Assembly: GCA_013398955.1 (NCBI GenBank)
Contig: VWPU01017401.1
Location: 496,001-560,000 of the forward strand
DNA from: Callaeas wilsoni
Taxonomy: Eukaryota > Chordata > Aves > Passeriformes > Callaeidae
Direction of reading: 5' to 3'
Length of the DNA: 64,000 nt
Shown here: one piece after another, positions 49,771 through 60,820 of the stretch
Layout: each line of letters opens with the position of its first letter
Numbering within the stretch: the stretch's first letter is position 1
Program-made: the position numbers and the translations under genes
The notes under the pieces: model-generated
Database searches by the model: none
Seen by the model: the letters and a program-made list of their open reading frames with translations, nothing else
What the model was told of the DNA's origin: nothing

Positions 49771-50110
49771 ACGTATAATTAACCTGTGAAACTTGTTGCC
49801 AGAGGATATTATAGAGGAAAACAGATTAGCAAGATTCAGAAAAGGATTAGACCTTACAAGAATAGCATCTGCAGCTAGGCTTGCTAAAATAAAAACCATA
49901 TGGGTTATTAGCCTTCCCACTCCAGGGTATAAAATGATCGCAAGTTGGGGTCAGAAAGCAATGTCTCCCTATTATTTAGCATTGTAAAACGGCCCACACC
50001 AGGGGGTTGTTACAAGCCTACCTAAAGCATCCAGCACTGGCAGTGGTTAGGACAGAATACTGGACTGGATGGGCCATTAGTTTGATACAGACAAGCAATT
50101 TCTTATACCA
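49771..50110 (+). mobile_element. Ancient CR1 3'-end fragment
   Basis: The plus strand reads 'aacttgttgccagaggatat', 'agcaagattcagaaaaggat', 'ggtcagaaagcaatgtctcc', 'gcatccagcactggcagtgg', 'acagaatactggactggatg' and 'ggccattagtttgatacag'. This is the order of the 3' untranslated region of amniote CR1 elements, ending in the 'actgggctagatgggccattggtctgat' block. The terminus 'caatttcttatacc' fits the '...ttcttatgttc' end. The frame at 49793-49987 comes from this non-coding tail and is not a gene. It is opposite in strand to the younger CR1 some 400 bases away. Confidence 0.85.
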
Positions 50111-52087
50111 TTCTGCCCTCATTTCCTGGGAGAATTCTACTCCCCAAACTGATATGCACTCCAAGCAATTGAAATTCAAGTGTAAACATGTTATTGCTTG
50201 AGCAATTTGTGGGCATACAAAGGTACAGACTAGCAGTTAGACCCCAAATCGAGGCGCCTTGTGGACTAAGAGATTTTTCTATTACAGCTTTGTGATCATC
50301 ACCTACAGGCTTCACGGTTGTCATTCAGCTGGTCAGCGTCAGCAGAGGTGCAACTAAAATCCCTCTTGCACAGGCTCTCAGTGTGAAAGTGGTAGGGAAA
50401 TCTCCTTATTGTAGGAGCCTGTATCATTGCAGCTGCATAGTTTGCCCACCCATCCAGCAGGATGCAGCAAAACGAGGAGAGCAGTCAGGATGGAGCAGAA
50501 GCACAGAATAGCATTTCCTTTTTCCTGCTGTTGCTCAGGTTTTCCCTTTCCATGTCTCACTGTGGGTAGCTGCAGCACTCTTCCCCGGGTACCCTGCTGC
50601 ACAGCAGGTTAGGCAAAGAGTCTGTCCTACTGACTCAGACGGTAGAGGAAAAGGTGAGAAGTGACAGAGGTGGTGAGGCAAGCACAGAAGATGTGCAGGA
50701 GCTGTAGGGTAGGTGTCAGGTGCTGAGGCAAAGACCAGGACTATGAACATGTGGCACAAGAGTGAGAGGCAGAGGGGGAGGTTGCTGGGAGTGGGGTGCA
50801 GTGAAGGAAGCAGAAGGAGTTGCTACAGACACAGAGGGTGCAGGTGGATGACTGCATGATCACCCACAAGGTCACACAGCAAAGGCTTACATCCATAGGG
50901 TACAGATGGACCGGCAGGCAAACACAAGCAGAAGGGGAAGGTCCAGCGGGAAGGATGTAAAACACTGTTTATTCACTCTACTTCCTACTCAGAGCCACAG
51001 CCAAAAGCAAAGCAAAATGTCAGTGATGACAGAGGTGAAAATGTATGATATATAGGTGTGAACAGTGTGCCAGTGATGCTGAGAAAGTGCATTGGTACAG
51101 GCACCTGCTTAGAAGTGGGTGGCATTGCTGTTCCACCACTTGGAATTTGGGCAGCATGGGGTGAGTGCTTCACATCTAGCGGGACTGCAAGAGGCAGACA
51201 CGACATGAATTTCCTCAGGCCCCCTCTCTCCTTCCACAGAACAAACCATTTCAGAATTAAAATGGCATTTAAGACCATCAGACTAGGAACAAAGACCATT
51301 TTGGGTGATGCACTGTTCATACCATCCTAGACATATGTCAGTACTCATGCAAATTTTAATGGGATAGGCTCTGCCTTTCAGATGAACTGGCAACTCCTGA
51401 ATTTCACTTTCTAATTCTACTCCCAGTCACTTCAAATACTTTTGTGAAGAGTTTAGAGCTCTTTATGTCTTGTCTCCTCTAACACTGGCCATAGCATTTG
51501 ACAGCAGAGACCATATTTTTGGGACATGTCTCGTACAACAGGGACTGGACCCTTGCAGAGATCATTCCATTTTCTGAAAATCAGTTAAATGTTTTCCACC
51601 TGCACCACCAACATCTCTCAGTCCCTGGCTCGAAGGTCAAGTGTCCACTCTTCATCAGATAGCCTGATCTTCAGAGACTGCATTTACTCTTATAAAGGTC
51701 AAACTAGTACCACAGCTATTTCCCCTCAGAATTTTCTGCGATCCTGTGTTACCTTTGCAAATCCAGAAGTCATCTCTTTCTCTCTCTCTCTTTTCTGAAC
51801 TCTGGCCTATCAGACTCGGCAGTTGTCTCATGACTTACGGGGATCAGCCCCTGAAAGGTTCCTCTCATTCCTGAAAAGGTCGGGTGCACATAAACTCACA
51901 CATAAACACATGTCCACAGAAACACACGCAGATGCCAGGATTCGCAGATGCACACACAGCTTCCTAGCTCCGCACTGCTGCTTTCAGCAAGGACCACTCA
52001 AAGTGTTTAGCCCGACATGCTGTGATGATGATGTAAACGGAAAAAGAAAAGCCCTTCACCTGTGAAACTAATTAATAGTCAACAAAC
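50111..52087. other. Non-coding sequence with a purine-rich stretch
   Basis: No gene is recognised; frames of up to 111 codons lie on both strands. From about 50640 to 50960 the plus strand is rich in G and A with many GGTG/GAGG words and few pyrimidine runs, giving a marked strand asymmetry without a clear repeat unit. A CT run occurs at 51776-51792. Confidence 0.5.
51478..51560 (+). mobile_element. Possible small remnant of a CR1 3' end
   Basis: The words 'aacactggccatagcatttg' and 'cagagaccatatttttggga' resemble the CR1 3' block of type 'cactggccactgtcagagacaggatactggg'. The match is short and could be chance. Confidence 0.25.
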
Positions 52088-52109
52088 TTGCTTCAAGGTA
52101 GGAGAGCTG

Positions 52110-52320
52110 GCACTGGAGGCGAGAGGCTGTCCCGGGGAGGCAGGAGCCCGGCACAGCTGCTAGGTGGCAGCAGCCATTCACCAGCGCAGGGCTGCGGCTC
52201 GCCCAGGTGCCTGCCGGCTTTTATTCCCGGGGAATTCGATGCTCGTCAAAGTGAGCCGCTCTTACAGCCCCCACTGCAGCCAAAGCGCTCAAGGCTGCTG
52301 CTGTCGCTGCCCATGATGGG
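52110..52320. promoter_or_regulatory. GC- and CpG-rich patch, possible promoter or enhancer
   Basis: By hand I count 13 CpG in about 200 bases, in a clearly GC-rich stretch with two CCCGGGG words, inside otherwise CpG-poor DNA. A 101-codon plus-strand frame spans it (52088-52393) and starts just before an AAGGTAGGAG word that could act as a splice donor, but the peptide is unrecognised and rich in G, R, S and P as expected from GC-rich DNA. It may be an alternative first exon, a non-coding RNA promoter or a CpG-rich enhancer. Confidence 0.4.
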
Positions 52321-52680
52321 AGCATACATAAACATGAAGAGAAAGCCAACCTGGCTCTTAAGGCACACCACAATTGGGGTTGCCGCCTTTTAAGGGGATG
52401 TAGCTGAACAGACACATTGTGCTGATGCTGATGAAATCACACCTTGTCAGTAGGCAGAGAGGCTGTGTCCTCCTCCACAGCTATTTCAGACCCCTCTATC
52501 ACCCCCTATCAAGGCGAATACTTATCTTCCAAGGGCTTTTCAAACACCACCTAATTAGTCTCCCCAAACCCATAAGCAAAGCTGGGGAGCCAGAGCCTTG
52601 TGTTCTGTGTAGCAAATGAGACTGAAACTCTGTGAAGGGCTCCAATTTAAAAGCAACCTTCACTGCAGCACGTGGGAAGT
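52321..52680. other. Non-coding sequence next to the CpG-rich patch
   Basis: No gene. This segment contains 'cacctaattagtctcc' near 52550, a good homeodomain-type palindromic core (TAATTA), and no repeat. It may belong to the same regulatory unit as its neighbours. Confidence 0.4.
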
Positions 52681-52689
52681 GCTGCAGCA

Positions 52690-52870
52690 GATTTAGGGGC
52701 ACTTTTAAGAATGCCAGTTGAATATTATAACCTCGTTATTCATATAATTAATACTGCAACTACTACTGAATTCCATGTGTTATTTATAGAAGCATTATAT
52801 TCCAGTTATTTTCTGCAGCTCTTGTCTCTTTGACATGCAATAGATTTTCTTATGGAGTGTAGGCCTGCAT
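52690..52870. promoter_or_regulatory. Candidate conserved non-coding element
   Basis: This AT-rich block includes 'gttattcatataattaatac' and several ATTA and TTATTTATAG words, free of repeats and long frames. It lies 400 bases from the CpG-rich patch, which strengthens the idea of a regulatory region here. Confidence 0.35.
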
Positions 52871-55800
52871 CACTGAGGATCCATGGGAAAGGCAGACTTT
52901 CAGCAGCATATGGTTAAATATTCTGGGCCATTTAACAATGAGGTGCTGTTGAACACAGCTTGAAAATTGAAGGACAGAGATTCTAACTACCCCATGTCAG
53001 AAAGCCTCCACAATAGCTGTTTGCTTGCTGGAAGCTACAATAGCCAGCAGTTACGGACAAGTCCTGACCCTTCATGCTTTTTGCTAGCATGAAGAGCAGG
53101 GAAGCAGTAAAGAATAAATATTGACATCAAAATCAAGTAATTAGGCTTCATGGTTAAGATCACTCACAACTGACTGGAGATGTATCAATTCTCCCTCAGT
53201 GAAACTGGGTTGGGAAGATATTAGGTGGATTTGGCTTCGCTCATGCTCGGGAAGTTTTCTTTGCAACTGTAACAAGCAAAGGAGTGGGTTTTCAGGAAGA
53301 AATACCACTCTTTTTCTGCTCTTCAGATAGGGAGAAAGCATTCTTGGCCTCTACAGGGAATTCAGCAAGTTCAGTATGAAGGCGGTGTAAGTGTTGTTTG
53401 TGTCTGGTCCACTTAACTAGAATGGTCATAGTTATTCAGGGCTTCTCTCTCTTCAAATAACCATACAAAGTGAAAACAGGAAGGTTAGGTGCTGTTCTTC
53501 TCCCCTGGTCCAGGAGCAGAAAATGTTCCCAGAGGTGGTCACTTGAGCCCTTTGCTGTAGGGAGGAAACTGGACCAAAACCATGCCTCCTGTCGCTAAAG
53601 AAAACCAGGGCAAAGACTGAAATCAAGCTCTGGGCTCTTCCTACCCACAGTATTTAACAGTTAACTTCTTCTCCCCAAGTTCTGCACCATCTAACCAGCA
53701 CCTTCAAAACCCAACTTCCCCCAGAGAGGGCTAACCTGACACCTAAGTAGTGTGGATGGAAGTTGGTCTGTGCCATGTGGCCTGACCCCTGGCTCTCTTC
53801 TGTTTAGCGGAATAGGACACAAAGACTCCTCTCCTGAGTGTTTGCTTTAATCACTACACAAGTGGAGACTGCCTCTGCCACTTCAAAGGCCCTGCAGAGA
53901 AAGGGCCTTTAAAGAAATGACATTTTACTTCAGGAAAGTGTAACACTACAACAGAGGAAAACACTTGCCAAGCTGTAAGACAGGAGTTAGTTTTAAGACC
54001 CTCTTATCCTTGTTGGGATAAGATCCAAGGTGGATCCCTCCATGCACTCCTGTGGACTAATGACATTTTGGCTTCTTAACTTCCCCTCATACAACACACA
54101 ATAAAAACTGTATGGGGCGTCAGGCTTACGCAGGATCAGGGCAGGGCAGAACATTCATTCACAGACATTTGAGTTTTGCCGAGGAAATTCCCTTGCAAAA
54201 AGCCGTCAGTTTGCTCCTTTGCAGTGGTGGAAATCACTCCCTGTCCCCATGCTCATTAAAGATATTGTGAGGTGCTCTTCCTTGAAGACTGGCTGCATGT
54301 CTATTCTGACTTACTGCCTCCACGGAAGCTGCTCACTTTGTTTTACTCTACTCACTGTCCTTCTACTACAGGATAAACTTAATATTCATTTAATGTGCCT
54401 GATCCTTTGTGCATCTGTTCTAGGCAAACACAGCTCTTTCACTCCCCACCTCCCCCCAAACTTTTCCCAAAACCAACACACTGAGGTTTGCTGCCAATTC
54501 AAACATAGATGCCAGGTCGATGAGTTATGGAAATGGCTAATGCTGCAACGTGAAAGAGTATTCCTCCACTTAACTCCTGCCTAGTTAGCTAAATAGAACT
54601 TGATCCTCGTAAACAGAGTTGCTGTCTATTCCTAAGACCCACAGCTAGCTCCTAGTGAGCCTGCTGGTTAATTTTCTCCACCCAGTCTGGACTGTTTAAT
54701 TTATAAATTACATTAAATAAAACTAAAATCCTGTTGGGGCTACTAATATATCATTCATTAAATATTATGTAAAACAGCAGAGATACATATTTTCTGTTAA
54801 GCCCAGACACATTACTAACTCCCTGTAGAGATCATGTGCGATATCTCTGGATGCAGGCATGCTGCCTAGATTCCCCCTGAGGACAACTCATCCGTCCTCC
54901 CACCATCTGTCGGCATGCTGGGGTTCCTCCTTCACACCTAGGCAGCCAGCTCTGGGCTGTGGATTCTGCTCTGTGCCTCTGACACTCAATGTTAAATGGG
55001 CCTTAGTGCCCTCCCTGACACGCTGCAGAGGAGCTTGCACCCCTGGATCTCTAAGTTTCAGACTTCCTCATGCCACAGACTTGATTCAAAGCCCCTGGAG
55101 CGTCGTTAAACCTGCACTCTGAGCAGATTAGAGATGCATCCGCATTTGCCCTTCCTGTGTTCCCCTGAAGGGTAAGTTTCACGGAAAGCCAGAAACTTTA
55201 CAACGTGCAGCGGAGCTCATCTCCATCTATTCCAAGTAACCTCTCCATCCGGTCAAACGACTCAGCTGTCATAAAGGAACAAATGGAGCCATGCAGGAGC
55301 AACGAGGAGCACAGGAATAAAAGCACCTAAACTTTGGGCAGGAAGTTTCTGTTGTTATTTCTGAAGTGTCTTTAGCATGGAGACGTATTGTACATTTAGC
55401 ATAAGTCCCCGGGACCCTAATGAGCTCCTAATGTACCCCATACTTCAAGGGTTTTCCAAAGAGACCAGTAACTTAGCAACAGCAGCAAATCCTTGACAGA
55501 CATAATCAGTATTTGTGCTGCAGCTTTAGGCTTCCCCTCTTCTCTCCCACTAAGTGAAAGGTGGTTCTGGCTCGGATTTCTTCTCTGCTTTGTCATTGTT
55601 CTTATTCTTCTTAGGGGTTTCTTCAGTGTATTTTTCCTTTAGCCTTTCTGTTCAGTAAAGCAAAAACCCACCACCAGCAGTTTGCAGGGAGCAGAGTTCT
55701 TGGAGCCTGGAGTTACCAAAATTCTCCCATGAAGAATTTCGTTGCACTGGGGAGGTGAGGGAGGTGCAGAGGTGGCTCTCTGGGGATGCCACAGGCAAGC

Positions 55801-56284
55801 CAGGGCTGGTGAAAGCAGTGATTTTCACATGGTAGCAAACTAGACAGTCACCAGGGCTAGTGGTGGATCCTCAGGGACACCAGCTAGAAGGTGATGAGCA
55901 ATGACAGTTCTTTGCTGTGTTCATGGCTCTCAGCCAGGGGAAACTGAATCACTGAACTCCAAAGGCATTCGCTTAAAAGTACAAAGCAAATATTGACAGC
56001 TAACTACTTCTTGAGGGCATATGAGGCAGTAGGCTCCAGAGGAATATGACGTCCTTCTGAGGCAGGCTCTGCACTCTTCCCAGTGGGCTGCCATTTGGTG
56101 CCAACCATGCACAGAGATTTTGTCTTCCCTGCCCACATCTCGTGCTTATGTCCCCTGCCTTTTTACAGGCATAGCACTGGTTTTGGAAGAAGGCTGCTTT
56201 ACATCTCAAGCAAAGAACATGAACAACTGATTCACATTCACAAGAAATTTGTATGCATCAGAACATCAGTGTATTAGGTGTTTA
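52871..56284. other. Unique non-coding sequence with possible regulatory blocks
   Basis: No gene is recognised; the longest frame is 121 codons (54219-54584, plus) without motifs. Two parts stand out by texture: an AT-rich block at 54640-54860 with TTTAATTTATAAATTACATTAAAT-like words, and 55370-55450 with TTAGCAT and CTAATGAGCTCCTAATG repeats of TAATG. Both may be conserved elements. Confidence 0.45.
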
Positions 56285-56400
56285 AGAGGACAATCCATTT
56301 CAGTAACACTGAGAAATCTCCAGAATGGTAACCTGATGTGCAAAAGTGACATGAGTTGTCCAGTATCACAGAAGGCCTGAGAGCAGGAGACAACCTATTT
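56285..56400 (-). repeat. Possible MIR-like SINE remnant
   Basis: The plus strand reads 'ccatttcagtaacactgaga' and then 'aagtgacatgagttgtccag' and 'tatcacagaaggcctgag'. This parallels reverse-complemented MIR ('ccattttacagatgaggaaactgag', 'aagtgacttgtccaaggtcacacag'). Diverged; tentative. Confidence 0.4.
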
Positions 56401-59400
56401 TGAAATAATTTCTGTATACCCTATTAACATTCCGTAATGGGTAAACTGTAAAAATACACAAGATGAACAACCAGATTTGAGCTAAAAATCACCAAACAGC
56501 TGTTCCAGACCTTGGCTAGTACAGTTGCAGCAACCAAACGGATAAAACAACCGGTTCTGTAGATCCAAGTTTAACTGGAATTTTACAGACACTGTATATC
56601 AATGTTTTTTCCTCCCCAATGTTGAAAGAATGAAAGGTTGATAGTGAAAAAAAAAAATTAACAAGGGCTTATTGATCCAGTAGTGGCCTTTGAAATGTTT
56701 AAGAATGGTCATCTCAGTCTAGGAAACCTGATATATAAAAAAATGCAGCATTATACCCACATCTCTTGCATTTATAGCAAGAGAAATGGACTAGGCTTAT
56801 ACATTCACCTTGTGAATTTTAGAGAAGTCAGAGCAATAAGTAAAATTTCAACCACTTAGAGCCAACCAATCTTATTTACAAAACATCAACAGACTGAGCA
56901 GGGAAAGTGAATAAAGAAATCTTTGCCAGGAGGAGGAAAAGACTTTCTTTTAGGTGGCGGTCCAGGCAGTAAATTGGAAGACTATTTTGGGCTAACTCAG
57001 ATGAAATGCTCCTGAAAAAAACCCCTAAAATTCCTCTACATGCAAAGCATGCTGACCACGATGCAGCAAAGCACCCACCCAGAGGTCCACAACCACACAG
57101 GTCCCCAGCACACAGATCTGAGACTCAGCACAGCAGAGACACACCAGCGGGCTGCAGCTCTCGGCTAGTGGGATTTCCTGCACCGTGCTGTGCAAACCCA
57201 CCCCAACTCCGGGAAGTAACAAGCAAGATACAAAAGGATTAAATCTGCTGTTCTAAGTCATTATTTCAATGACTCCAAACTGTCATCACAAACTCACAGA
57301 CAAAGGAGGGGCACGTAGAAACTCTTGACCCCTGTGAGAAACCTACGGGAACTGCAGGAAAGTATCACAGTATTTGTCCTTCCTTGTTTTTTGTTACACA
57401 TATGGCAAGGCAAGGCAAGTCCCAGACCCACCCACGTTGTAACTTTGGCCTACAGCATCAGGCAGTTAGGTCTCTGTGAAGCATGAGAGAATCATTAACA
57501 GCGTCACTTTCTCTCCCAGTCAACCTGGCTTTACCCAACCAGAAATGTCTGCAGGAAAAATCTGAAAATCCCATTAATGGGGATAATGATGCTTACCTCC
57601 TGTACAAAGTGTTTGGAGATTCATGGCATGGAAAATTCTGTTAGAGGTAGGTATTTATTAAATCCTTCTAGTTTCTTGTATCGAGGATCCATACTACAGC
57701 CCTACACTTGGACATAATTCCCACTACCACTGGAGATTAACCTCTATAAGCAAGTCTATACCACATGGTTTAAAACCTGCGGCTGTCACATCTACCCTGC
57801 AGACGAGATGTAGATCTCCTCATAGTCTGTGCCCGCACCTTAACGAGCAATGATCTTTTCTCTCCTGCCTTTCAAAATATGTCATCTCACATTATGGAAT
57901 GAGACAAACAAGTCGTCGTTCTCAGGTGAAATCCAGGCCCCCTTGAAGTCAATGGCTACGTCTTTCTGATGTAAATAGGGACACGATTTCATTTTCTGCC
58001 TGAAATTCTCTTTGATCTGAAAAAGTAGTTTGGTTTGGGTTTTTTTATGTATGACTTTAAGAGCTGAAGGAGTTCTGAAGCTAAGTGATGAAACAGTGCT
58101 AAGAAGTTGTGGGGCTGTTGTCACCTGGGACCAGCTGCCCCAATTCTGGTAACCAGATAATCTGCTTATTTGACATTTCTGGGGTCTCAGTACAGTCTCT
58201 CATGATAGATCTCTTCCTCCTTCTTGAATAAAGCTCAGTAAAACATTTGACCTTTTCCAGCCTTTAGAGTTTCATTGTGTTTTTAAAAAGGAAAGCAAAG
58301 CATGGAAAAACATCTGCTGAAGAGAGAATTCTCTCATTTGGATAACACAATCTCATTTAGTGTACAGAAAACAGAGAGGCCCACACCTGTGATTTCCAAT
58401 TCACAATCGAGTGCTGTAAAAATGACTTCATCCCTAGATGTTCAGGGCATTTCCTAAGGAAGACACTAAACTAGAAAGGACCATCAGGGATCATCTGGCA
58501 AATCATTATCTCATTTGGAAACTGAAGTTCCTTGTCCAGTTTCTATCAAAAGTGACAATGAATTCAGAAGGTTTCGCCGTAGACCCTTCACGAAACCTGC
58601 TGTGCAGCTCAGCTTAAATTTCAGTCACTAATCAGGGGGCACACAAGCCTACAATATTGAAAGGTGAGTTGAAATCACAACAGAAAAGCCAAGGAAGAAC
58701 CGGTGAGGGGAAGCGGGGGAGACAGAATTGTTGGAGAAGGATGTGCCGCAGGGTGGGCGTCGAGGTGTGTTTAGCAGAGCTGTGTATGCGTGGAACCTGC
58801 ACTGTGCTTGCCTTTAGTCTGCAGTAGCTGTCGAGCTGTCTCTCACTTTTTACGAGCACTAGAAGTCACTAAGCCCAGAGAGATAAAAGTGGTGAATTAA
58901 AAAGCAGTTCTCTTTGTTTGGTTTTAAGGCAGGATATAAAACACAGGTCTTGCTGGAACTTCATGCCTCTTGCTGCTTGGGAGGCAGCCACATTAGTCTC
59001 AGTGCCTTTCTGATATCTGCCATCAAACTAATTACCTGCCTAACGGGAACTGAAATAGATTTCCATTCTCTTGATGTGTAGGAAGACAAGGAAGTGCATG
59101 CAGCATGGAGGAGGGTGTGGGAACTACATCGGATGGGAGAGTCCTACAAAAAAGGCCCTAAATGCAAAAACCTTTAGGGGCAGCCTGGGAGGCTTGAACC
59201 CAAAATAAACACCTGATAATTCTGCTGGTTTGGCAGCAATTAAAGACCCAAGAGTAAGATGTGAAGTTCTGCTTGAGTTCTCAAGTATCATGCTGCCTGA
59301 ATCCAAGAATTTGCTCAAGGATCATCTTTAGCGTTAATCCTGTAGTTAGATACATGACTGAAAAATTCCTTAGATGCTAATGCTCTTACAGTAGGATACT

Positions 59401-59989
59401 TCTGGAAACAGGAGTTATATCAATAAAGTGGATCGTTATTGCAATTAATTTCACTGAAATACAATTGAAACAGAATGTAACATCAAATCCCCATCTGCTC
59501 ACCACAAACAGCTAAGCCAGTCCTAAAAACCCCTAAAAATAAATACCTGCTTATAGGCTGAGGCAGATTTTATTACAAAGAGCGTGAAGGGGAGGTGTGG
59601 AAAAAAAGAGAGTAGAACATACTCTAAAAATGCCATGAGCTTCTCTCTCCATCCCAGCTCATTTGCCAAAGCATATTCTTGAGATGAGAAGGACTATTTT
59701 CTATTTTGTTGCTTCACGATTAAGTGGAACAAGTGCCTTTGCTCATATTGGTTAATTAGAAATACCCTCTACGTAGATGTATCTTTTTCCAGTCCCTTGC
59801 TTCTTAGCAAATAAAAAATCTATTTTGGCTTCCTTGCACTGACCCGTTAATTGAACTAATATGGGTTTTGTTGCTGTTCTTTGTTTTTAAATAAGCAATT
59901 TTGTACTTGCAAATTTTAATTTCCCACATGGCAAAACACTTCTGAATATTGCCAAATCCCAGGCACTACAGCTAGAGAAAGTATATCTC
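56401..59989. other. Unique non-coding sequence, no gene seen
   Basis: Frames are 80 codons or shorter and unrecognised. A (GGCAA)3 microrepeat lies at 57404-57419. At 58460-58545 the words 'actagaaaggaccatcaggg' and 'atcatctggcaaatcattatc' faintly resemble an old CR1 3' end, but the evidence is thin. No other repeat or RNA gene is seen. Confidence 0.5.
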
Positions 59990-60240
59990 TGCCTTCCCAC
60001 ACCCAATTAAAAAAAAAGAAAAAAAAGTTTTCATCAAGCATCCCTGCTGACCAGCCCTTTGCTGTGACATTCTGTTGGTTTCACGTGAGAGATCAGGCTG
60101 ATGTGCTACGCTCAGCCTGTCATTAATTTCATTATTAAAGTTATGGAGATCTGAGATTAGGAACCTGTTACCTGCATAAAGCCCAGCTAATTTCTCTCTT
60201 TCTCTCTCTCTCTCCCCCTGAAAAACAGAGAAGAATCTTA
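59990..60240. promoter_or_regulatory. Candidate conserved non-coding element with CT repeat
   Basis: The part 60060-60180 has complex, non-repetitive sequence with 'gtcattaatttcattattaa' (clustered ATTA cores) and 'cacgtgag' (E-box type). It is followed by a (TC)n run at 60191-60217. The minus frame 59972-60292 crosses the CT run and is not credible as a gene. Confidence 0.35.
60191..60217. repeat. (TC)n microsatellite
   Basis: An imperfect dinucleotide run of TC with a TTTC interruption. Confidence 0.85.
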
Positions 60241-60669
60241 CTATTTGTACGTAGGCTATTTTATAGTAGGCTTGCAGAATTCTACTGAACACTCACTGGG
60301 AGAATATTCCTTTATTGACAGAGTGTTAGGTGGGGGATTTTTGACTGTGTATTATCTGCACCATCATGGTGCAGAGGGAGATATCTCTGAGACCTTAGTT
60401 GGCAATTTTTTTAATGACAGTTTCATGTGTTTATTACTCTTGTTTTTTTGCCAGGTTTGTTAGGCAGGGAGTAGGTAACAACTTGCAATCTTGTCCACTG
60501 GCATGTACACATGCATTAATGGGCCAGATGGAGCTGCAGTGATTTTAGCAGCTGAGGGTCTGGACTATTATGTTTATACAGGTCAGGGGAGAGAGGGAAT
60601 AGACAATTAATTTACTATAACTTTAGAGCCACAATCTTCACTAAATTGGACATAGGATTCAAAGTGAAG
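60241..60669. other. Non-coding sequence, no gene seen
   Basis: No repeat or gene is recognised. The frame at 60245-60463 (72 codons) has no known motif. The segment contains a short inverted repeat, 'tgcaccatcatggtgca' at 60357-60373. Confidence 0.5.
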
Positions 60670-60820
60670 AAGAAAGAGGAAATCTGGCTCCTTCTCTTGG
60701 CTCTGCCACTGATATAGTTTGTAACTGCAAGCAATTCTATTTACCCCATCTGCAACATGATTGCAATGTTTCTCACAGCCTCTGTACAGAGATCTGACAT
60801 GAAGATCCATAAATTATTTC
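60670..60820 (+). repeat. MIR-like SINE remnant
   Basis: The order 'ttggctctgccactgatata', 'actgcaagcaattctattta', 'ccccatctgcaacatgattg' and 'tctgtacagagatctgacat' follows the MIR-type elements of reptiles. Their matching blocks are 'ggctctgccactgac', 'gggcaagtcacttc', 'ccccatctgtaaaatgggg' and the 'gagatct.c.gatgaa' 3' tail. It is diverged but collinear from the CORE region to near the 3' end. Confidence 0.65.

Noticed and set aside
49793..49987. 64-codon frame as small protein
   Set aside because: It falls in the 3' untranslated part of an ancient CR1.
50867..50880. 'aaggtcacacagc' as a minus-strand MIR core
   Set aside because: This word is typical of MIR, but the sequence on either side does not follow the family, so a single short match is not enough.
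52088..52393. 101-codon frame in the GC-rich patch as a coding first exon
   Set aside because: The peptide is what GC-rich DNA would give by chance, and no downstream exon is visible. It is kept only as a possible transcript start.
58460..58545. Old CR1 3' end or MIR fragment
   Set aside because: A few words resemble CR1 and others MIR, and neither holds for more than about 40 bases.
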